From: Diplosphaera chodatii
Taxonomy: Eukaryota > Chlorophyta > Trebouxiophyceae > Prasiolales > Stichococcaceae
Assembly (NCBI GenBank): GCA_032358165.1
Contig: JAALGY010000036.1
Coordinates: forward strand, 1,488,001-1,552,000
Length of the DNA stretch: 64,000 nucleotides
Direction: 5' to 3'
Below the pieces are notes generated by a model. That model ran no database searches. It saw only the letters and a list, made by a program, of their open reading frames with translations, and had not been told where the DNA came from. Both the position numbers and the translations under genes were made by a program. This document shows, one piece after another, positions 11,301 to 27,605 of this stretch (position 1 is its first letter; the number at the start of each line of letters is the position of its first letter).

Positions 11301-14253
11301 CGCAGCCGCGCCGCCAGCTCGCGCCCTGTCACCACCCAGGCAGGCCGCTGCTGCGGCGGCGGGCTTCTGGCAGTGCTGCAGTCGGCTGCCGGGCTGCAGG
11401 TGTCCAGAGCGGCGTAGCCGTCAGCCGCGGCCGCTGTGGCAGCGGCGCAGCCCGCGCCAGTGTGGCACATGCTTGGCTGCTGCTGCGGCTGCTGCTTGCT
11501 GCGGGTTGGCTGTGATGGATGTTCGCTCGCAACTGCGCTGTGTTGCGCCGGTGCTGGCAGCACCAGAATGGGGCTGACGCCGCAGTCCACAGCGTGTGGA
11601 GACTGCGCCGCTGATCCGCTCCTGCTGCTGTGGCGCAGCCGCGCCAGACGCTGCAGGCTGGACGCATCTTCACTGGGTGGTGCGTGTGAACCACCGTGCA
11701 TGTGATCTGCAGATCGCGCAGCGAGCTGCTGCAGCGTCGCGCAGCGGCGGCAGGCGGCACCGTGCGCTGCGCCCTGCACAGACGGTGCCGCCGCTGCTGA
11801 GACGCCCAGCGAGGGTGCAGAGTGCCCGGGGGCTGCGGAGGCCAGACCAACAGCTGCACGACTGTCCAGCGGGCCACCCGCATAGAACGCTGGCACCGCG
11901 GGCTGCTGCGCGCCTGCGTGCTCTGTGACTGGCGGCAGTGGTATCGATGCAGCCGCAGCGGCGGGGGCTGTGAGCTCCTGGCCCCGCCCCGTGGCAATGC
12001 TGACGTCCGACAGCGCGTCCGCCTGCCTGCTGCCCTTGCCTGTGCGGCGATGAAACGACCGGGAGTTGCTTGATGGCAGTGCTGCGATCAGACAGGCCGG
12101 CTTGCCCAGCGTGCACAGTTTGCATATGTATTGCAGCCCAGAAGCACACTCCAGCTGGTGTGTACCTGGTGACGTCAGCGCCCCGATGTGCGCTGCTGCT
12201 GCCCGCGCTGCTGCTGCCTGCTGCTGCTGGCAATGGCCGGCCGCAGCCGCAGCGGGGCAGACCGCAGCGCCGTTCGCAGGTAGTGACGGCGATGCGTAGT
12301 GCCCCTGGCTACTGTGGCGTCGCACCCAAGCGTCTGTGCGCTCTGCTGGCTGCCGGGTTTGCCCGCTGTGCGGCCGAGGCTGCATGTCACAGAAAGGCAC
12401 CCTTCACTCAGGCACATGGTGCAGCGGTGCCGATGTGCTTCAGGCACACCCTTTGGACTGCACAGCTGCGACCAGGCTGCTGCTGCACAACCTGTGTGCA
12501 CCGCTCCAGGTGTAAAACTCAGCAGCTACACGCGGCAGCACAGCTGCTGCCACGATGTCACGGGAGTGGCAGTTCGGTTGAGGCCACTACCCACCCGCGG
12601 CTTGCGGGGCTGGTGGGGGGGCACCCGCCCACCCGCCGCCGCCCGCGCCGCCGCCGCCGCCGCCAGCGCTTCCTGCCGCCGCCTGAAGGCCGCCAGGGTG
12701 GCGACGCCCCGCGGGTCGTCCCGCAGCCGCCGCTGCGTCGGCAACGTCCGAGGCTGCCGACCTGAGCAGGAGAACAAGGCGGCTGCTGTAAGGGTTTGCA
12801 CTTTCTGTGCCCTTGGGATCAGAGCAAGTCCGAGCTTGCTTCTTTTGCCAGTGTGAGTGGCAAGCACTGAGAGTTAGCTACCTGTTACAAGGGATGCGCC
12901 ATAGCGGCGGCGGGCTGCAGGGCCATGTAAGCTCAGGCTGCCGCTCATGTTGTCTTGCTCCGGCCGCCTGAGCAAAATCAGCCCAAGCACTTATGCCAGT
13001 ACCAACTCAATCAGACTATGCTGTCAGATGTGCAGGGTGCGTGTCAGGTGCTCTGTTTTGTCATCTATACAGGTGCAGGAAATCGAAACGAAGCTGCCTC
13101 TGCACGAAGTCGCCTCTGTATCGTACCTGCCGACAGCCGTCAGCAGCGATGGGGACTCCCATGGCAGTCTTCGACGGGAGCGGTGTGGCCCCGCTGACTG
13201 CTGCTGTAGCATGCGCCGCTGATGTGTTGTGCCTTGGCTGCGGCTGGGGATGCGGATGCGGCTGCGGCTTGTGTGCATGTGCCGGCTGCGGCGTTCATTG
13301 AATGGCGCCGGAGGGTGATGGCGGCGGCCGCCGCGACGGCCGCGCTCATGCCAAGCGGCTGGTCTGTGGCTGGCGGCTGCAGATGCTACTTTGGCTATGT
13401 CGTGCTGCGCGGCATGTGCCTGCTGCAGGGTGGGCAGCAGCGCCCGAGCCACACAAGCCTCCAATGACTGCTTGGCTGGGCTCCAGCCGTGCTTGCTGCG
13501 GTCATGGGCGGTCGCTGCAGCAGATGTTCCAAAGCGCTGCCCTGAAAGGATTGAGTCTGGTATCAGGCGGTGGCAGATGCGGCAGGCGTGCAGCAGAACA
13601 CCCTGTAGCGACGTTGGCATAGCAAGTGGGCTGCGCCAGCGGCGGCGGCTGCTGGGTGCCGCTGAAGCCGGCCGTGGCTGCTGCTGCGGACTGCGCAAGT
13701 GCAGCGCCTCCGCTGCAGGGCTGCCGTCGGTGCTTTTCGGTGCTTTAACTGCTCCGCTGGCAGCTTGGACTGGTGGCGCTTGCTGCTGCTGCACCAGCGG
13801 CGCACCTGGCGGCGGCAGCAGCTGCACCTGCTGAGCTGGTGCCGCAGGGTGGGAGTTCCTGCTGCTGCCAGTATGCAGCACGTTGCTGAAGTCGTCAAAT
13901 ACCAGCAGCGGCGGCGGGCGCCGTGTCTGCGTGGCGGCGGCTTCAGACCGGCCGCTGAGGTCCACATGCAGCTGGCAACTGTCACCCTGGTCAGCCGTCG
14001 GTGGTTTTGCAGCCGCATATGCGCCGCTGTGTCGCACGGGCGCGCCTACCATGCCAACTGGCCAAGCTGTGGCATCTGTGACGCTGCCGCTTGCGTTCAG
14101 ACACGCTGTATCAGGGGCTGCGGGGCTATCTGATGGCCTCATCGCCGTCTGTGGTGCGCCGCCGCTGGTCTGCACGAGCTTGAGCATTGCGCAGATATCG
14201 TCCGCTGGCCCCGGCTGCTGCCGCCTGATCATGCCCGGCAGTCCCCCGTCCAT
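5331..14253 (-). CDS. Very large low-complexity protein, probable DUF4378-like C-terminus
   Basis: Phase-consistent exons, in transcript order: 9042-10470, 8456-8844, 6948-8250, 6262-6824, 5991-6138, 5706-5836 and 5331-5600 (stop TAG). Upstream parts are less certain: a first exon starting ATG at 14253, exon 12595-12761, and a long open block within 10925-12400. Together they predict roughly 2,000 or more residues, mostly Ala/Ser/Gly/Pro-rich with a poly-Ser run. The end carries the only fold-like part: a helical segment (AIHQTAVRDDAQHISDFV), then RALFDAADEALCAIYAE and later DDIDAMLQHV. This pattern (LFD..NEAL, then a D-L/I-D segment) resembles the DUF4378 domain at the end of plant TRM/LONGIFOLIA-type cytoskeleton proteins. 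An internal LLHACRICHRLIPDSI segment is also non-repetitive. Function is inferred only from that resemblance. Confidence 0.55.
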
Positions 14254-14858
14254 CTACGTAGAAGATCAAAGAGATGTTTCAGCACCATCATCGCGCTTCG
14301 CTACCCTGTGACGACCACCAAGGATGCGCCTGCACACATGCAGCTCTGAGGGTGGTGCCCATGCGGCATGTTTGGCGTACCTGGTCACGACTGTCAATGT
14401 ACTCAGACGGTCCAAGACGCACCGCTCAGCTACAGCGCAACGGGATTGAGACGATCATTGCATGTGTTTTATTGATCCTGCATACAGCTGGTCGACATCC
14501 AAATGCAATTGTGACACAAACGTGCGTGTGCAACCCACATGCACACAAAACAGCAGGAATGAAGGCCATGGGCAGCATGATGATGCAGCGGTTCCGTACA
14601 AACAAAGGCGCTGCCTGGTCCTGTGCTCGTTCCGGTCTGCAGCCGCGCGCTCATCTGATCGTCCCGCTGCCGCCAAATCCCAGCTGTCAGACACGAGCTG
14701 GTGCAGGTGAGGCTGTCAGACAGCCAGCCTTGAGGCTCAGATCAGCCTGCAGGCTCCTGCCAGATCGCCAACACATTTACCTGCACTTCGTCAAGTGTAT
14801 ACGAGGTTGGCATACTTGCCAGTTGATAAGTGTACTGCGTCCGGCGTCAAGCAACATC
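14254..14858. promoter_or_regulatory. Divergent intergenic region (about 600 bp)
   Basis: Separates the start of the large minus-strand gene from the aldolase start and must hold both promoters and 5' UTRs. I see no clear TATA box or other motif. Confidence 0.4.
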
Positions 14859-17800
14859 ATGAGCTTGACGATGCAGTGCAGGATGCCGGTATGCAAAAGT
14901 GGTGCACTTCAGCAAAGCAGGCCGCAATGCACAGGTGCGTAGCATGACATGCTAAGTGTGAACATCAACTGTCTACATATGTGGGTTCCAGGTTCCATAA
15001 ATGCCTGATCAGCAGCAAACCCACCGGCGCTGGCGCTGAGCATGCGCATGCACACTTGACGGAGGTGTTACCAACTTTGCAGTCGTGCCATGCGCCGCGT
15101 CGCGGACGGCAGCCACCTCCAGCGGCAGCAGCTACAGGGCGGCGATCGCCGCGCTCCAGCGGCGCAGCGCTGCCGCTTCCAGCAGGCGGGCGGTGCTGCG
15201 GGCTGCGGCAGGACACATCTGCATGACCTCAGCCACAGAGGTAACATTCCGTGATCCTGAAGGCAGATGACGGATGTCGTCGGTGCTGGTGTGAGCGGAC
15301 TGCTGGATACATGGCAGCATCACTGGACCACCGCTGTGGAATGGCATCATTTCAAGCAGCAAAGTACTTTGACACGGGTTGCAGGCCAACAACCCGTACA
15401 TGGAGGAGATGCGCGCCACCGCGCAGTACATCTCGCGCCCTGGCTTCGGTATCCTGGTACGTTTGGTGCAAGTCCTGAACCGTCAACCTGCTGTGGCACG
15501 GGTGTGGCAAGCACCAGCCAGTCGGAGGTTAGGAAGGTTCCAACCAATGCTGCTGCCCGCCCTGGCATGGAACAGCAGTGCATCGGCCAATTGCTCACCG
15601 TCTTTGCTGGTCTCTTGCAGGCGTCGGATGAGAGCAACGCCACGACTGGCAAGCGGCTTGACTCTGTTGGCGTGGAGAACACCGAGGACAACCGGCGGGA
15701 CTGGCGGCAGACCCTGTACACAACGCCCGGTGGGTGCTGCGTTTCCGCCAAACACATGCAGCTGACCGTGCGTCTGCAGCCACACGTCCAACGACCTGCT
15801 CACTGTGCACCAACTCTCGAGTTGCGTTGTGCACCAGCATGTGGCTGTGGCGCTGCGGAGCAATGCAGCTTTCACGGAGCCAAGGCGCAAAACCGCACAA
15901 TGTGGTGCTTCAATTGCGCCGCAGAGCCCACTGGAGACACGCGGCTCAGCCAGTTACAACTGGGCTATGCTGGAACGGCTCGTCAGCAACCCTGAGCAAC
16001 GCCCCACCTGCTGCAGGGCTGGGCGAGGCGATCAGCGGCTGCATCATGTTCGAGGAGACCCTGTACCAGTCGACGGCGGAGGGCCAGCAGTTTGTGGACG
16101 TGCTGAAGGGGCATGGCATCGTGCCAGGCATCAAGGTGGACACAGGTGAGGTTCACTGTGCATTGTGCCGACTAACGGATGTCGTCACCTCCAATGGACA
16201 TTGCTGTCTGTCTGCGGTGGTTTATCGATAGCAGAGACTGGCACCAGCCTGATGAGTAGCCCTGAGTGAGGTTCTGAGTACACCGGACGCATGTGGTGCA
16301 GGCCTGCAGGTGCTGCCGGGCACTGACGGGGAGACCGCGACCCAGGTACCGACTCTGCGGTCGACATACTTCATTTCAGGGCTCAAGCACATGCTGCATT
16401 AGAACCCTGCTGCACCCACGGCTGTCCTCTTCTGACCACTCGCGCAGCAAACCAGCCAAGGTACTCGCAGAGCACGCTGCAAGCTGAATTACGATGCAAC
16501 CTAACTCCCTCGTTCAGTCCCCAGAGGTATGCACTGCCGCCGCTTTGAAACTCTGCCATTTCACTGCAGGGCCTGGACGGGCTGGGCGACCGGTGCAAGG
16601 CGTACTACAAGCAGGGGGCGCGCTTCGCCAAGTGGCGCGCCGTCATCAAGATCGGCGCCGACGGGTGCCCCTCCACCACCGCCATCCACGAAAACGCACA
16701 CGGCCTCGCGCGCTACGCCCAGATCTGCCAGGCGAGCTTCCTTGCTGCCCTGAGCACGGTGCATTTTCGTCGTGTGCTGCTCTTTCAGCGAGGCCAGGCA
16801 GTGCGAAGTCGTGGTGGCCTGAGCGTGACTCCTCTTTGGTGTTGAGATCGCACAGGGCTTGCCTGTCGGCGGCAGCAATAATCTATGAGCCACACCCAGC
16901 GCCACACGCAAGACCCACAGATTAGCAGCATAGACCGTTCCGTCAAAGGTAGTGGGGCCCACTCACTGAAAGGCGTCATATGAGCAGAACCCTAAACCCT
17001 GAACACTTTCACAACAGGAGAACGGCCTGGTGCCGATTGTGGAGCCGGAGGTGACGCTGGGGCCCGGGGACTACGACATCGAGACGACAGCCTTCTGGTC
17101 CGAGCGCGTGTACAGCCACGTCTTCAGGTGCGGCGCCGCTGCGCGATGTGGGGTGCCGGCATACAATGTGTCTGGCGGTGATCACATTGCTTGGTACCCG
17201 AGCGCTGCCCCCTGCTGACTGCTGGGACGATGCTTGAGAGCAGCCAAGCTGGCAGCGGCAACACAACGCCTCACCTGCGCAGGTTGCTGAACGAGTACAA
17301 CGTGGTGCTGGACGCCATCCTGCTGAAGCCCAACATGGTGCTGCCAGGTGCGCTCACGATACGCACTTGCCATTCCCCTGGCCATGTGCTGCCATCAGCG
17401 CTGCAGCGGCAAGTCGCTGCTTGTGTCCGGTGCACGTTGTGCACTGTGCATTACCGTGTGATCCCCATGCCGTGCCATGCACCTTGTAGGCCTCGACGCG
17501 CCGCCAGCAAAGCCGGAGGACGTGGCGAAGTACACGGTGCGGACGTGCCTGCGCACGGTGCCGCCAGCGGTGCCCGGCATCCACTTCCTCAGGTGAAATG
17601 CAGGAGGGGATGATTTTCAGCTGCTGTTTTTCACAAGCTTTGAACCCTCCATGAGACACATGATGATGATGTGTCCTGTTGGGCTGTGTTTGCTTACCAC
17701 TCGCATCCAGGGCAATGTAGGCCTGGAAGCAGGCTGCTCATACAAGTCACCTGTTCTCGGCCTTACATTCTTCTGCTTCATGCAGCGGCGGCATGAGCGA

Positions 17801-18420
17801 GGAGGAGTCGACGCTCAACCTGCAGGCGCTGCAGACTGAGCTGGCGCGGGTGGGCGTGACCCCGGGGTGGCGCATGACCTTCAGCTACGGCCGCGCCCTG
17901 CAGTCCGCCACCCTCAAGGTGGCTGTCTTCTCCCTCCCAACGCCTTCCATTTTGCGGCAGGACAGGTGCCCCCTGTAGGACTGCATTGAAACGTGGGGCG
18001 ACTGGCGACAGGGCGGCGGCTGACATCGGCCGTGGTGATGGGGCCATCGTCGGAAAGCTGTCCTCGAGCATGACGCGCTTGACTGGACACATGCAGGCGT
18101 GGGCGGGCGAGCCGGACAACGTGAAGAAGGCGCAGGACATCCTGTACCAGCTGGCAGTCGCCAATGGCCAGGCGCAGGTGCCCTCTCGAGAAGTACTGCA
18201 TTGCTACATATCTCTTGTAATCACCAACACGACGGCAGGGCGCCGTGCACCCTGTGGTACCTGGCCACAGGCATGGTCGTTGTCAGCTCTGCCGACACAT
18301 GGTTGCTCTGCTCACCAGTCTGGTGCCCCTGCGCAGCTCGGGCAGTTCAAGGGTCCCCACCCCGTGCCGGGCGGCGGCCGCATCCTGCAGGCGCTGCGCT
18401 TCGGCGGCGCTGGCAAGTAA
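14859..18420 (+). CDS. FBA: Fructose-bisphosphate aldolase, class I, plastid-targeted
   Basis: Reversibly splits fructose-1,6-bisphosphate (and condenses sedoheptulose-1,7-bisphosphate) in the Calvin cycle and glycolysis. Thirteen exons, all phase-consistent: 14859-14934, 15083-15240, 15385-15456, 15621-15729, 16017-16145, 16302-16345, 16570-16731, 17018-17127, 17283-17347, 17490-17592, 17786-17918, 18097-18177, 18337-18420; 441 residues. The first ~78 residues are Ala/Ser/Arg-rich and look like a plastid transit peptide. The body starts [12 protein letters not shown] and includes [19 protein letters not shown], and the Schiff-base lysine segment [10 protein letters not shown]. The start ATG was chosen because it is the in-phase start joined by a CAG|GTGCGT donor to the transit exon. 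Intron 7 begins GC (CAG|GCGAGC), required because the next exon continues ICQ-ENGLVP without insertion. Confidence 0.97.
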
Positions 18421-18650
18421 CTGGATGGGCGGCAGCAGAAATTCTGTATTGGTGTAGATCAACTCGGATTCACAAGCAACAGTCAGGCAGCTAAGAGAGT
18501 CTGACAATTACTGCACGCCCTAAGCGAATATCCCTTCGTATATCTGACATGGGCAACATTGTTCCAGCACTGCTATCTACGAGCAATGAATCTGATTGCT
18601 GCGGACCGCCGCAGCGGCTGTCTGCACATCTTCAGGCAGCATGGAGGTGA

Positions 18651-18655
18651 TGTAA
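18651..18655 (+). terminator. Possible polyadenylation signal of the aldolase gene
   Basis: TGTAA, the usual chlorophyte poly(A) signal, 231 bp after the aldolase stop. Position fits, but a 5-mer is weak evidence. Confidence 0.35.
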
Positions 18656-18892
18656 AGCAATGGCACACTACAGTAGTGGCAGAGCTGCTTACAGTTCAGC
18701 ACTGCTCTCACGTGCAGCTACCGAACCTCTGTGATGTACATCATGCACAGTGCTACTGGACCCGCCATGAGAGGGCCACGATGATGTTGACAGACAGAAA
18801 CAGCGACATGCTGCAGCCTGAATAGCGGTTGCCGAGCACAGCGGCACGTGTTGGCTATCTGCTTGCAGAACTGGTTGGTGAAATGCTTCGAT

Positions 18893-18897
18893 TTACA
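18893..18897 (-). terminator. Possible polyadenylation signal of the aminotransferase gene
   Basis: TGTAA on the minus strand, just over 100 bp past the stop codon at 19000. Confidence 0.38.
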
Positions 18898-18999
18898 ATC
18901 CAGCAATGTAGCTTTGGGGAAGCATCATCGTTGGTCACAACTGCTGCTACCCAAACAATAGATCCAGCACTCCATGCTGCTGGGTACTTCCACAGCTTC

Positions 19000-22441
<3,442 letters not shown>

Positions 22442-23517
22442 GCTGGTGCATGTCAGCGCAGCAGCACAGCGCTGGGTGCATGACTACGAGCAGTGCATAA
22501 CTTGCCTGTGGCGGTCAGGCAGCAGGCTGTGCGTGCAGCCTAGGCACTGGCCTCTCTGCAGCAGTGCCATGTTTGCCATTGCTGTGAAAGATCACCAATT
22601 TCAGATGTCGTGATGTATGTGTCCTGATGGTATCAGAAGCCAACTTGTGCTCGCGGCTTGTCCACTGTGATGGTGTTTTCGCTCTTGTGATGTCGATATC
22701 ACGGATCGATCAGCATCCGCAGTGTGCATGTAACTCGCAAGGATCACATCCAGTGCGCACAGCATAGCCGACATGCCACGGTGGCAGTCTCAGTCCCAGA
22801 AGTTGGAAGTCGCCACCCAGTCGCCAAGTGTCACCCGGGCGGCTAAGCATGCGGTCCATCGCATGTAATGCAGGCCGATGATGCAACTCTCGTCCTGCTA
22901 CAGCTGTACCGAAAGCCGTTTTGACCCGAGCAAATGGCCGAGTCAACAGCTGTGGTGGTGAAGAGCAGCCCGTCTCGGTGCTGTGGTCGTCCGATTTGTA
23001 TTCGTGCACTGGGGTGCAGTCACACCGGCCGCTGTAGCTACGCTCGGCGCACAAATTGATGCACCGCGACCGCCCGCTCTATGTAGCATACCTACAGACC
23101 CCAACAAGCCCCTCACGGCAGCATTATACAGCAGCGCTGCGGCTGCGGTGGGCCGGAGATCTGTTGCTGAACGCGTGAAGAAGGCCTTGCCTTGCCACAA
23201 TCTGCGCAGGCGCAAGCGTAGCTAAGCTGTGGACGGCGTGTGAATAAGTTCTGGGCTTGAGTTGCAAGGTAGGCGTTTGAATCCATGGCTCCTGCAGTCT
23301 GCCACTTGATTGTCAAGGTGACGTGCAAGGTTCGCTGGCCAGCACGTTGCATGCCGTGCCTTGAGCTTGAGGTGTCCTGTGCACGTTCTGCACCAGCACC
23401 ATCTGCTGCTCACAGAGCGCTGCTGGCGCCTCTGTGGACGCTGCATGCCTGCACGACACTGTGTCGTGCAGTGCCCAGGTCACATGGTTGACCCAATGCC
23501 AGCTTGACTCCGCCCCA
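22442..23517. promoter_or_regulatory. Divergent intergenic region (about 1.1 kb)
   Basis: Between the aminotransferase start and membrane-protein gene A. It holds promoters and possibly a 5' exon of the aminotransferase. Frames at 22943-23225 are open on both strands but lack an ATG start and recognisable content. Confidence 0.4.
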
Positions 23518-25794
23518 ATGGCTTGCATGCAGATGGCGCCCTACGTCGTGAACTCCGTGTGGACGACTCTGGGTGCGCTGCTGCCGCCGGGTGCTGGTGG
23601 GACGCAACAGCCAGAGCTGCCGGCTGCACAGCAGCACTGGCGCGGGCGGACGCTCCTGCAGGTCAACAACGGCCAGGGCCGCGCCTTCGGCAGCGTCGAC
23701 CACCTGATCATCTTCACAGGTGCTTGCCCAGCCGAACTCAGATCGCTGACCGCAGAGAGGCTGGCAACACCCATCTGGTCGGGCATAACTGGTCAGCTGC
23801 ACGGCTGCACCGCTGCTGCTATGCCTTGGCATGCACCTGTTTCGCGAGGTGTTGAAAGACGTCTCCCCGCGCACCTGTGCTGCAGGGGTGCTGACGGGCC
23901 TCGCGTTCACCGTCATCATCGTGTTCTGCCTGTGCGTCCATCTGCGGTGGCGGAGAAGAGACCTCGACCATGGTGCGCATAAGACGTCTGCTCCTACACC
24001 CTGCTTCCCATCACGCAGCCCGCGAAGCAGCCAGTCTGAGTCGGAGCCTGGTTACGCTGCAGCGCTGCACTGCACAGTACAGAATATCTGCGCCTCCAGT
24101 CTGCAATGACGGCACATCGTGCAAACGCTCCGTGCAAACGCTCCATGCAGGCCAACCCAGCGTGCGCCGGTGGGAGGGTCCGCGGCAAATTGTGCTGCAG
24201 CAGGCCAAGACGCTGCAGCTGCCCGTCCTGGTGATCGGGCCGAGCAATGAGGTAAAGTCATGCTGGGCGCTAGCGAATGGGTCATGCAAATTGTTGTGCA
24301 ATGCCGCTGCACTCGTGGTGATGTTTCAACCAGCTGTTCCCCATGCAAGTGCCTGCCAATGAGCGAGCTGGCACTTCAGTGGTTCCGCATAGGAGAACAG
24401 TGGTACCGTGGCTAGACCGATGTTCCTGCATCACTGCAGGTCAGCTATGCACACAAGCTGGAACCTGGGGAAGAACTGGCGGCGGCGGCGGCCGCGGCGG
24501 CTGCTCTGAAGGACAACAAGCAGCGCAGCGCGGGCGGCGAGGACGCAGCGGCTGTCAGCCGCATGGCGGCTGACGCCGGGCAGCAGCCGGCCCTGGCACC
24601 CATGGTGGAAATGACGATAGTGAACGTGGTCAGTCCGCCGGCAGGTCCCGCCACCGCCGCCGACGCACCGTCAGCAGCGCCCGTGTTGGTGGCAGCCGGC
24701 GGTCGCCCGGGCGCACAGGCAGCGCAGGCGGCGCCACGTGAGACGGTGGGCATCCCCGCAGCGGCCGCTGGCGCCGCCGTCGGCGCCGCGGGCGCCGCCG
24801 CTGCCGGGAACCCCGGCCCGCCGGCGAGGGAGTCCCCGGGGCCCGCGGCGCGGCTGTCGCTGCGCGTGCACCAGCTGCGGCAGTGGCACAGCCGGCAGAG
24901 CGAGGCGGACCGGGAGGCCCACGAGGCGGCGCAGCGGCAGCAGATGGCCTGGCGGCGGCGGCCGGAGGACGAGCCGGAGCCAGAGGTATCATCCATGCGA
25001 CGTCCGCTTCTCAACACAGTGTCCATACGATGTTTGCATCTGCTAGGCATCACATCGTCACTTTGGCAGCGCCGAGCCGTGCACTCCCTGCATTGAGCGT
25101 TTTTTCCCGTCAGTTGAATGCTGCTGGACATCTTTGTGGGCAGTCGCCTTTCCTCTGTGGACGAAGACTTGCCTGTGTGCCTCAGGTGCGCATTGTGCCT
25201 GCGTTCATTGAGTGGGACGTCACCAGCGACGAGGGGCCGATCCTGCACCCGCCGCCGCCGCTGCCGCCGCAGCAGCTGACCAGGCCCTCACGCGCAGGTG
25301 AGTTGGGTGAAACGTCCTGCATACCTGGGTTTGTGATCACTAGCAGCTGCCTGTTCGACAGCTGAGGACCCCGCCACGCCTGCCACTGCACATGTGCAAG
25401 ACCCTACCCCTGTTGGGCAGTGTTTCCACAGTGCGTGAGCACTCAGACGCAGCCGTTTCTGCTGTTTGCAGCGGAGCTCGCGAGGGCAGAGGCGCTGCTG
25501 CTCGCGCGCGCCAGCAGCAGCCACCGCCGCGGCAGCGTGTTCCGGCGGTCGGGCGGCCGGGCGGCCGAGGCGGCGGCGCCGCTGCGCGACGGGCTGCCGA
25601 GCAGCAGCCGCGCCGGCAGCAGCGACATCGGGGCCGCCCCGCCAGCCGCGGGCGCGGGGGCTGCTGCGGAAGCAGGAAGCGGCGGAAGCGGTCCCCCGGA
25701 GCTGCGCGCCCGCAGCGCCGGGGTGGGACAGGTCTGGCGCCACGGCATCGCGTGGCGCCCCTCGCGGCAGGCCACATCTGACGTTCCCCAGTGA
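23518..25794 (+). CDS. Tandem single-pass membrane protein, paralogue A
   Basis: Unrecognised family; first of three tandem paralogues (with 27606-30493 and 31472-33640). Exons 23518-23719, 23886-23972, 24151-24251, 24440-24985, 25186-25297, 25472-25794, phase-consistent, 456 residues. Order: a short N-terminal region with RTLLQ; one membrane helix at residues ~69-90 ([16 protein letters not shown]) followed by a stop-transfer RWRRR; a conserved joint [21 protein letters not shown] (~120-140); a long Ala/Gly/Pro-rich linker; an Arg/Glu-rich helical stretch; a conserved block [21 protein letters not shown] (~316-336); and a C-terminal [11 protein letters not shown] motif. The long tail is probably cytosolic by the positive-inside rule. 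The start ATG at 23518 is the first in frame before the helix but has no strong signal peptide. The stop follows directly after a donor-like site, so another exon is possible. Confidence 0.78.
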
Positions 25795-27605
25795 GCATAC
25801 CCTCCTTTCTCTAGTTCGGGCTCGCTTGGGCTCGCGATTCCAAGGCACCACAAGGGGGAGGGTTGTCAAGCCCCAACGATCACCTCTGTCAGCTGTCACA
25901 CCAAGGCTCGGAGCACGACAGGAACTTCACAGTCCGGGTCAGGCGCCTGCTGCTGCTGCCCAGCACAGGTGGTGAGCACGGTGCACCCGCAAGTTGCTGA
26001 GCACCATGCTCTGTGTGCGCAGGGCCAGAAGGCAGCAGGGCAGCAACGGCGGCGCCGGCGCCGCCAGCAGCAACAGTATCAGCATGGACAGCGGCGCTGC
26101 CAGCAATGCTGGTTGATAGTATATCCCCCTTTGCTGGTTGTGAACTCGGTGCAGCAGCGGCAGCGCGGCGGCAGCAGCAGCGGCAGCAGCAGCTGGACAG
26201 CGCCTGTGCAGCCTTCTGGAGCGGCAGCACGCTGCAGACCGCAGCGCAATGGCAGCAGATGAGTGCCCGTCACACGACAGAGCGGTGCCGTCGGCATAGG
26301 GCATGTGGGATGGCCGTCAGGGGGAACAATGCTTTGGCGCGTGGCACACAGAAGATAGGCACAGACCACTAGCGTGTCGGTTGAGTCTCCAGATTACCCT
26401 ACTTGCCAAGCTCTGCTGCATTCATTTGGAGCAGACCTGTCAGCAGGAGTTTCATGAATGATGTGTTACGCTGGTTTTGCACTGCTATCGTTGCCGCTGC
26501 AGAGGTGCAGCCGTCCATCTAGAGATACCGCTGTCAGCTGTGCGCCTGCCACTCGCGAGCGGAGGTCATAGTTCAAAGCTGCCACGACTGTCGCCAGTCA
26601 GGGACGTCGTATCGCAGATGGAGTGCGAGGTATTTGTTTCAGCCGTTTTGTGATTTGTGGCTGCTGCCTAGAGCTGTTGTGTCATTCATGCATGAGGCGA
26701 GCGCCCGTGTAAGCAGACTGCCTGGAGGCACGTGTCGATCCAGCACGACTGGAAGTGGCACGTGGGCACAAAGACGACTGAAGGGTTGTCACCTACATGC
26801 ATACACGCACACAGCCGCGGCCAGCTGTGTGGTAGGACAGGTGGAGCTCTGAAAAGTTTCGACAGCGCGCCAGCTGGGGCAGTTAGCAGAATATGATGCA
26901 GGGCGGCCGATCGGGTAAGGCCCTCAGGCTCTGCAGCACTGCGCTTTGAACACCGGCAACCACTTGTGCAACTTCGCACCGCTTGTTGTGACGCAACGAC
27001 TGTCTGCTGGTGTGTTGGTGCGGCCTCGGCAAGGCCACAACCTGTTCGGTCCATGCCACTCGCGACACATCCGCACAGCGAGCATCATTCTGTAGCACTG
27101 GCCTCGCTCGCCGCGCTGCGTCTGAATGTTGTACGCAAGCGTCTGGCACATCACGACGGTGTCGCAAGCTCCAGCGCTGTGACGTGATTGGTTATGCAAG
27201 CGTGAGGGACTGGTTTCCCTGTGCGCCAGCTGCCCACACAGCCGAGCAACGCCGCCGGGCCCCTTGAGCCGTCGCAGGTAGGTAATCACCTGCTCTTGCA
27301 GCCGAAGTAGCTGGACACACAAGGTTGATATTGGGGGGCATGCACTGCCGGTGGGCCTGATGCACGGAGTGCAGCTCTGCCTGCATTTGTATGTGCGCGG
27401 GACCGTGCGCGTACTCATATATATTTTGCTCGACCATCAGACGCTGCAGCGATACATTTGCGTGCTCTGCCATTGATCGACAGAACAGTCTCCACTCCTT
27501 GTGAGCCCGGTGTGCAGGGCAGTGGATCTGGCCAGGGCAGCAGCAGCATCGGCAGCCCTAGCAGTGGTGGTCAACACAGACGCTGCGGCCGCTCGATCGG
27601 CAGCC
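25795..27605. other. Intergenic between membrane-protein genes A and B
   Basis: About 1.8 kb without a convincing gene. It contains Gln/Arg-rich CAG/GCC-biased frames near 26000-26270 and a lower-GC stretch around 26380-27480. The signal-peptide-like coding stretch at about 27517-27605, in frame with gene B, may belong to gene B. Confidence 0.4.

Larger units (their letters stand above)
18421..18999. other. Convergent 3' intergenic region
   Basis: Lies between the aldolase stop and the stop of the minus-strand aminotransferase. It holds 3' UTRs only; a TGTAA signal is present for each strand. No ORF with supporting features. Confidence 0.6.

Noticed and set aside
22628..22642. TGGTATCAGAAGCCA, resembling an initiator-Met primer-binding site of a copia-type element
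   Set aside because: One mismatch, no LTR boundary, no gag-pol reading frames nearby.
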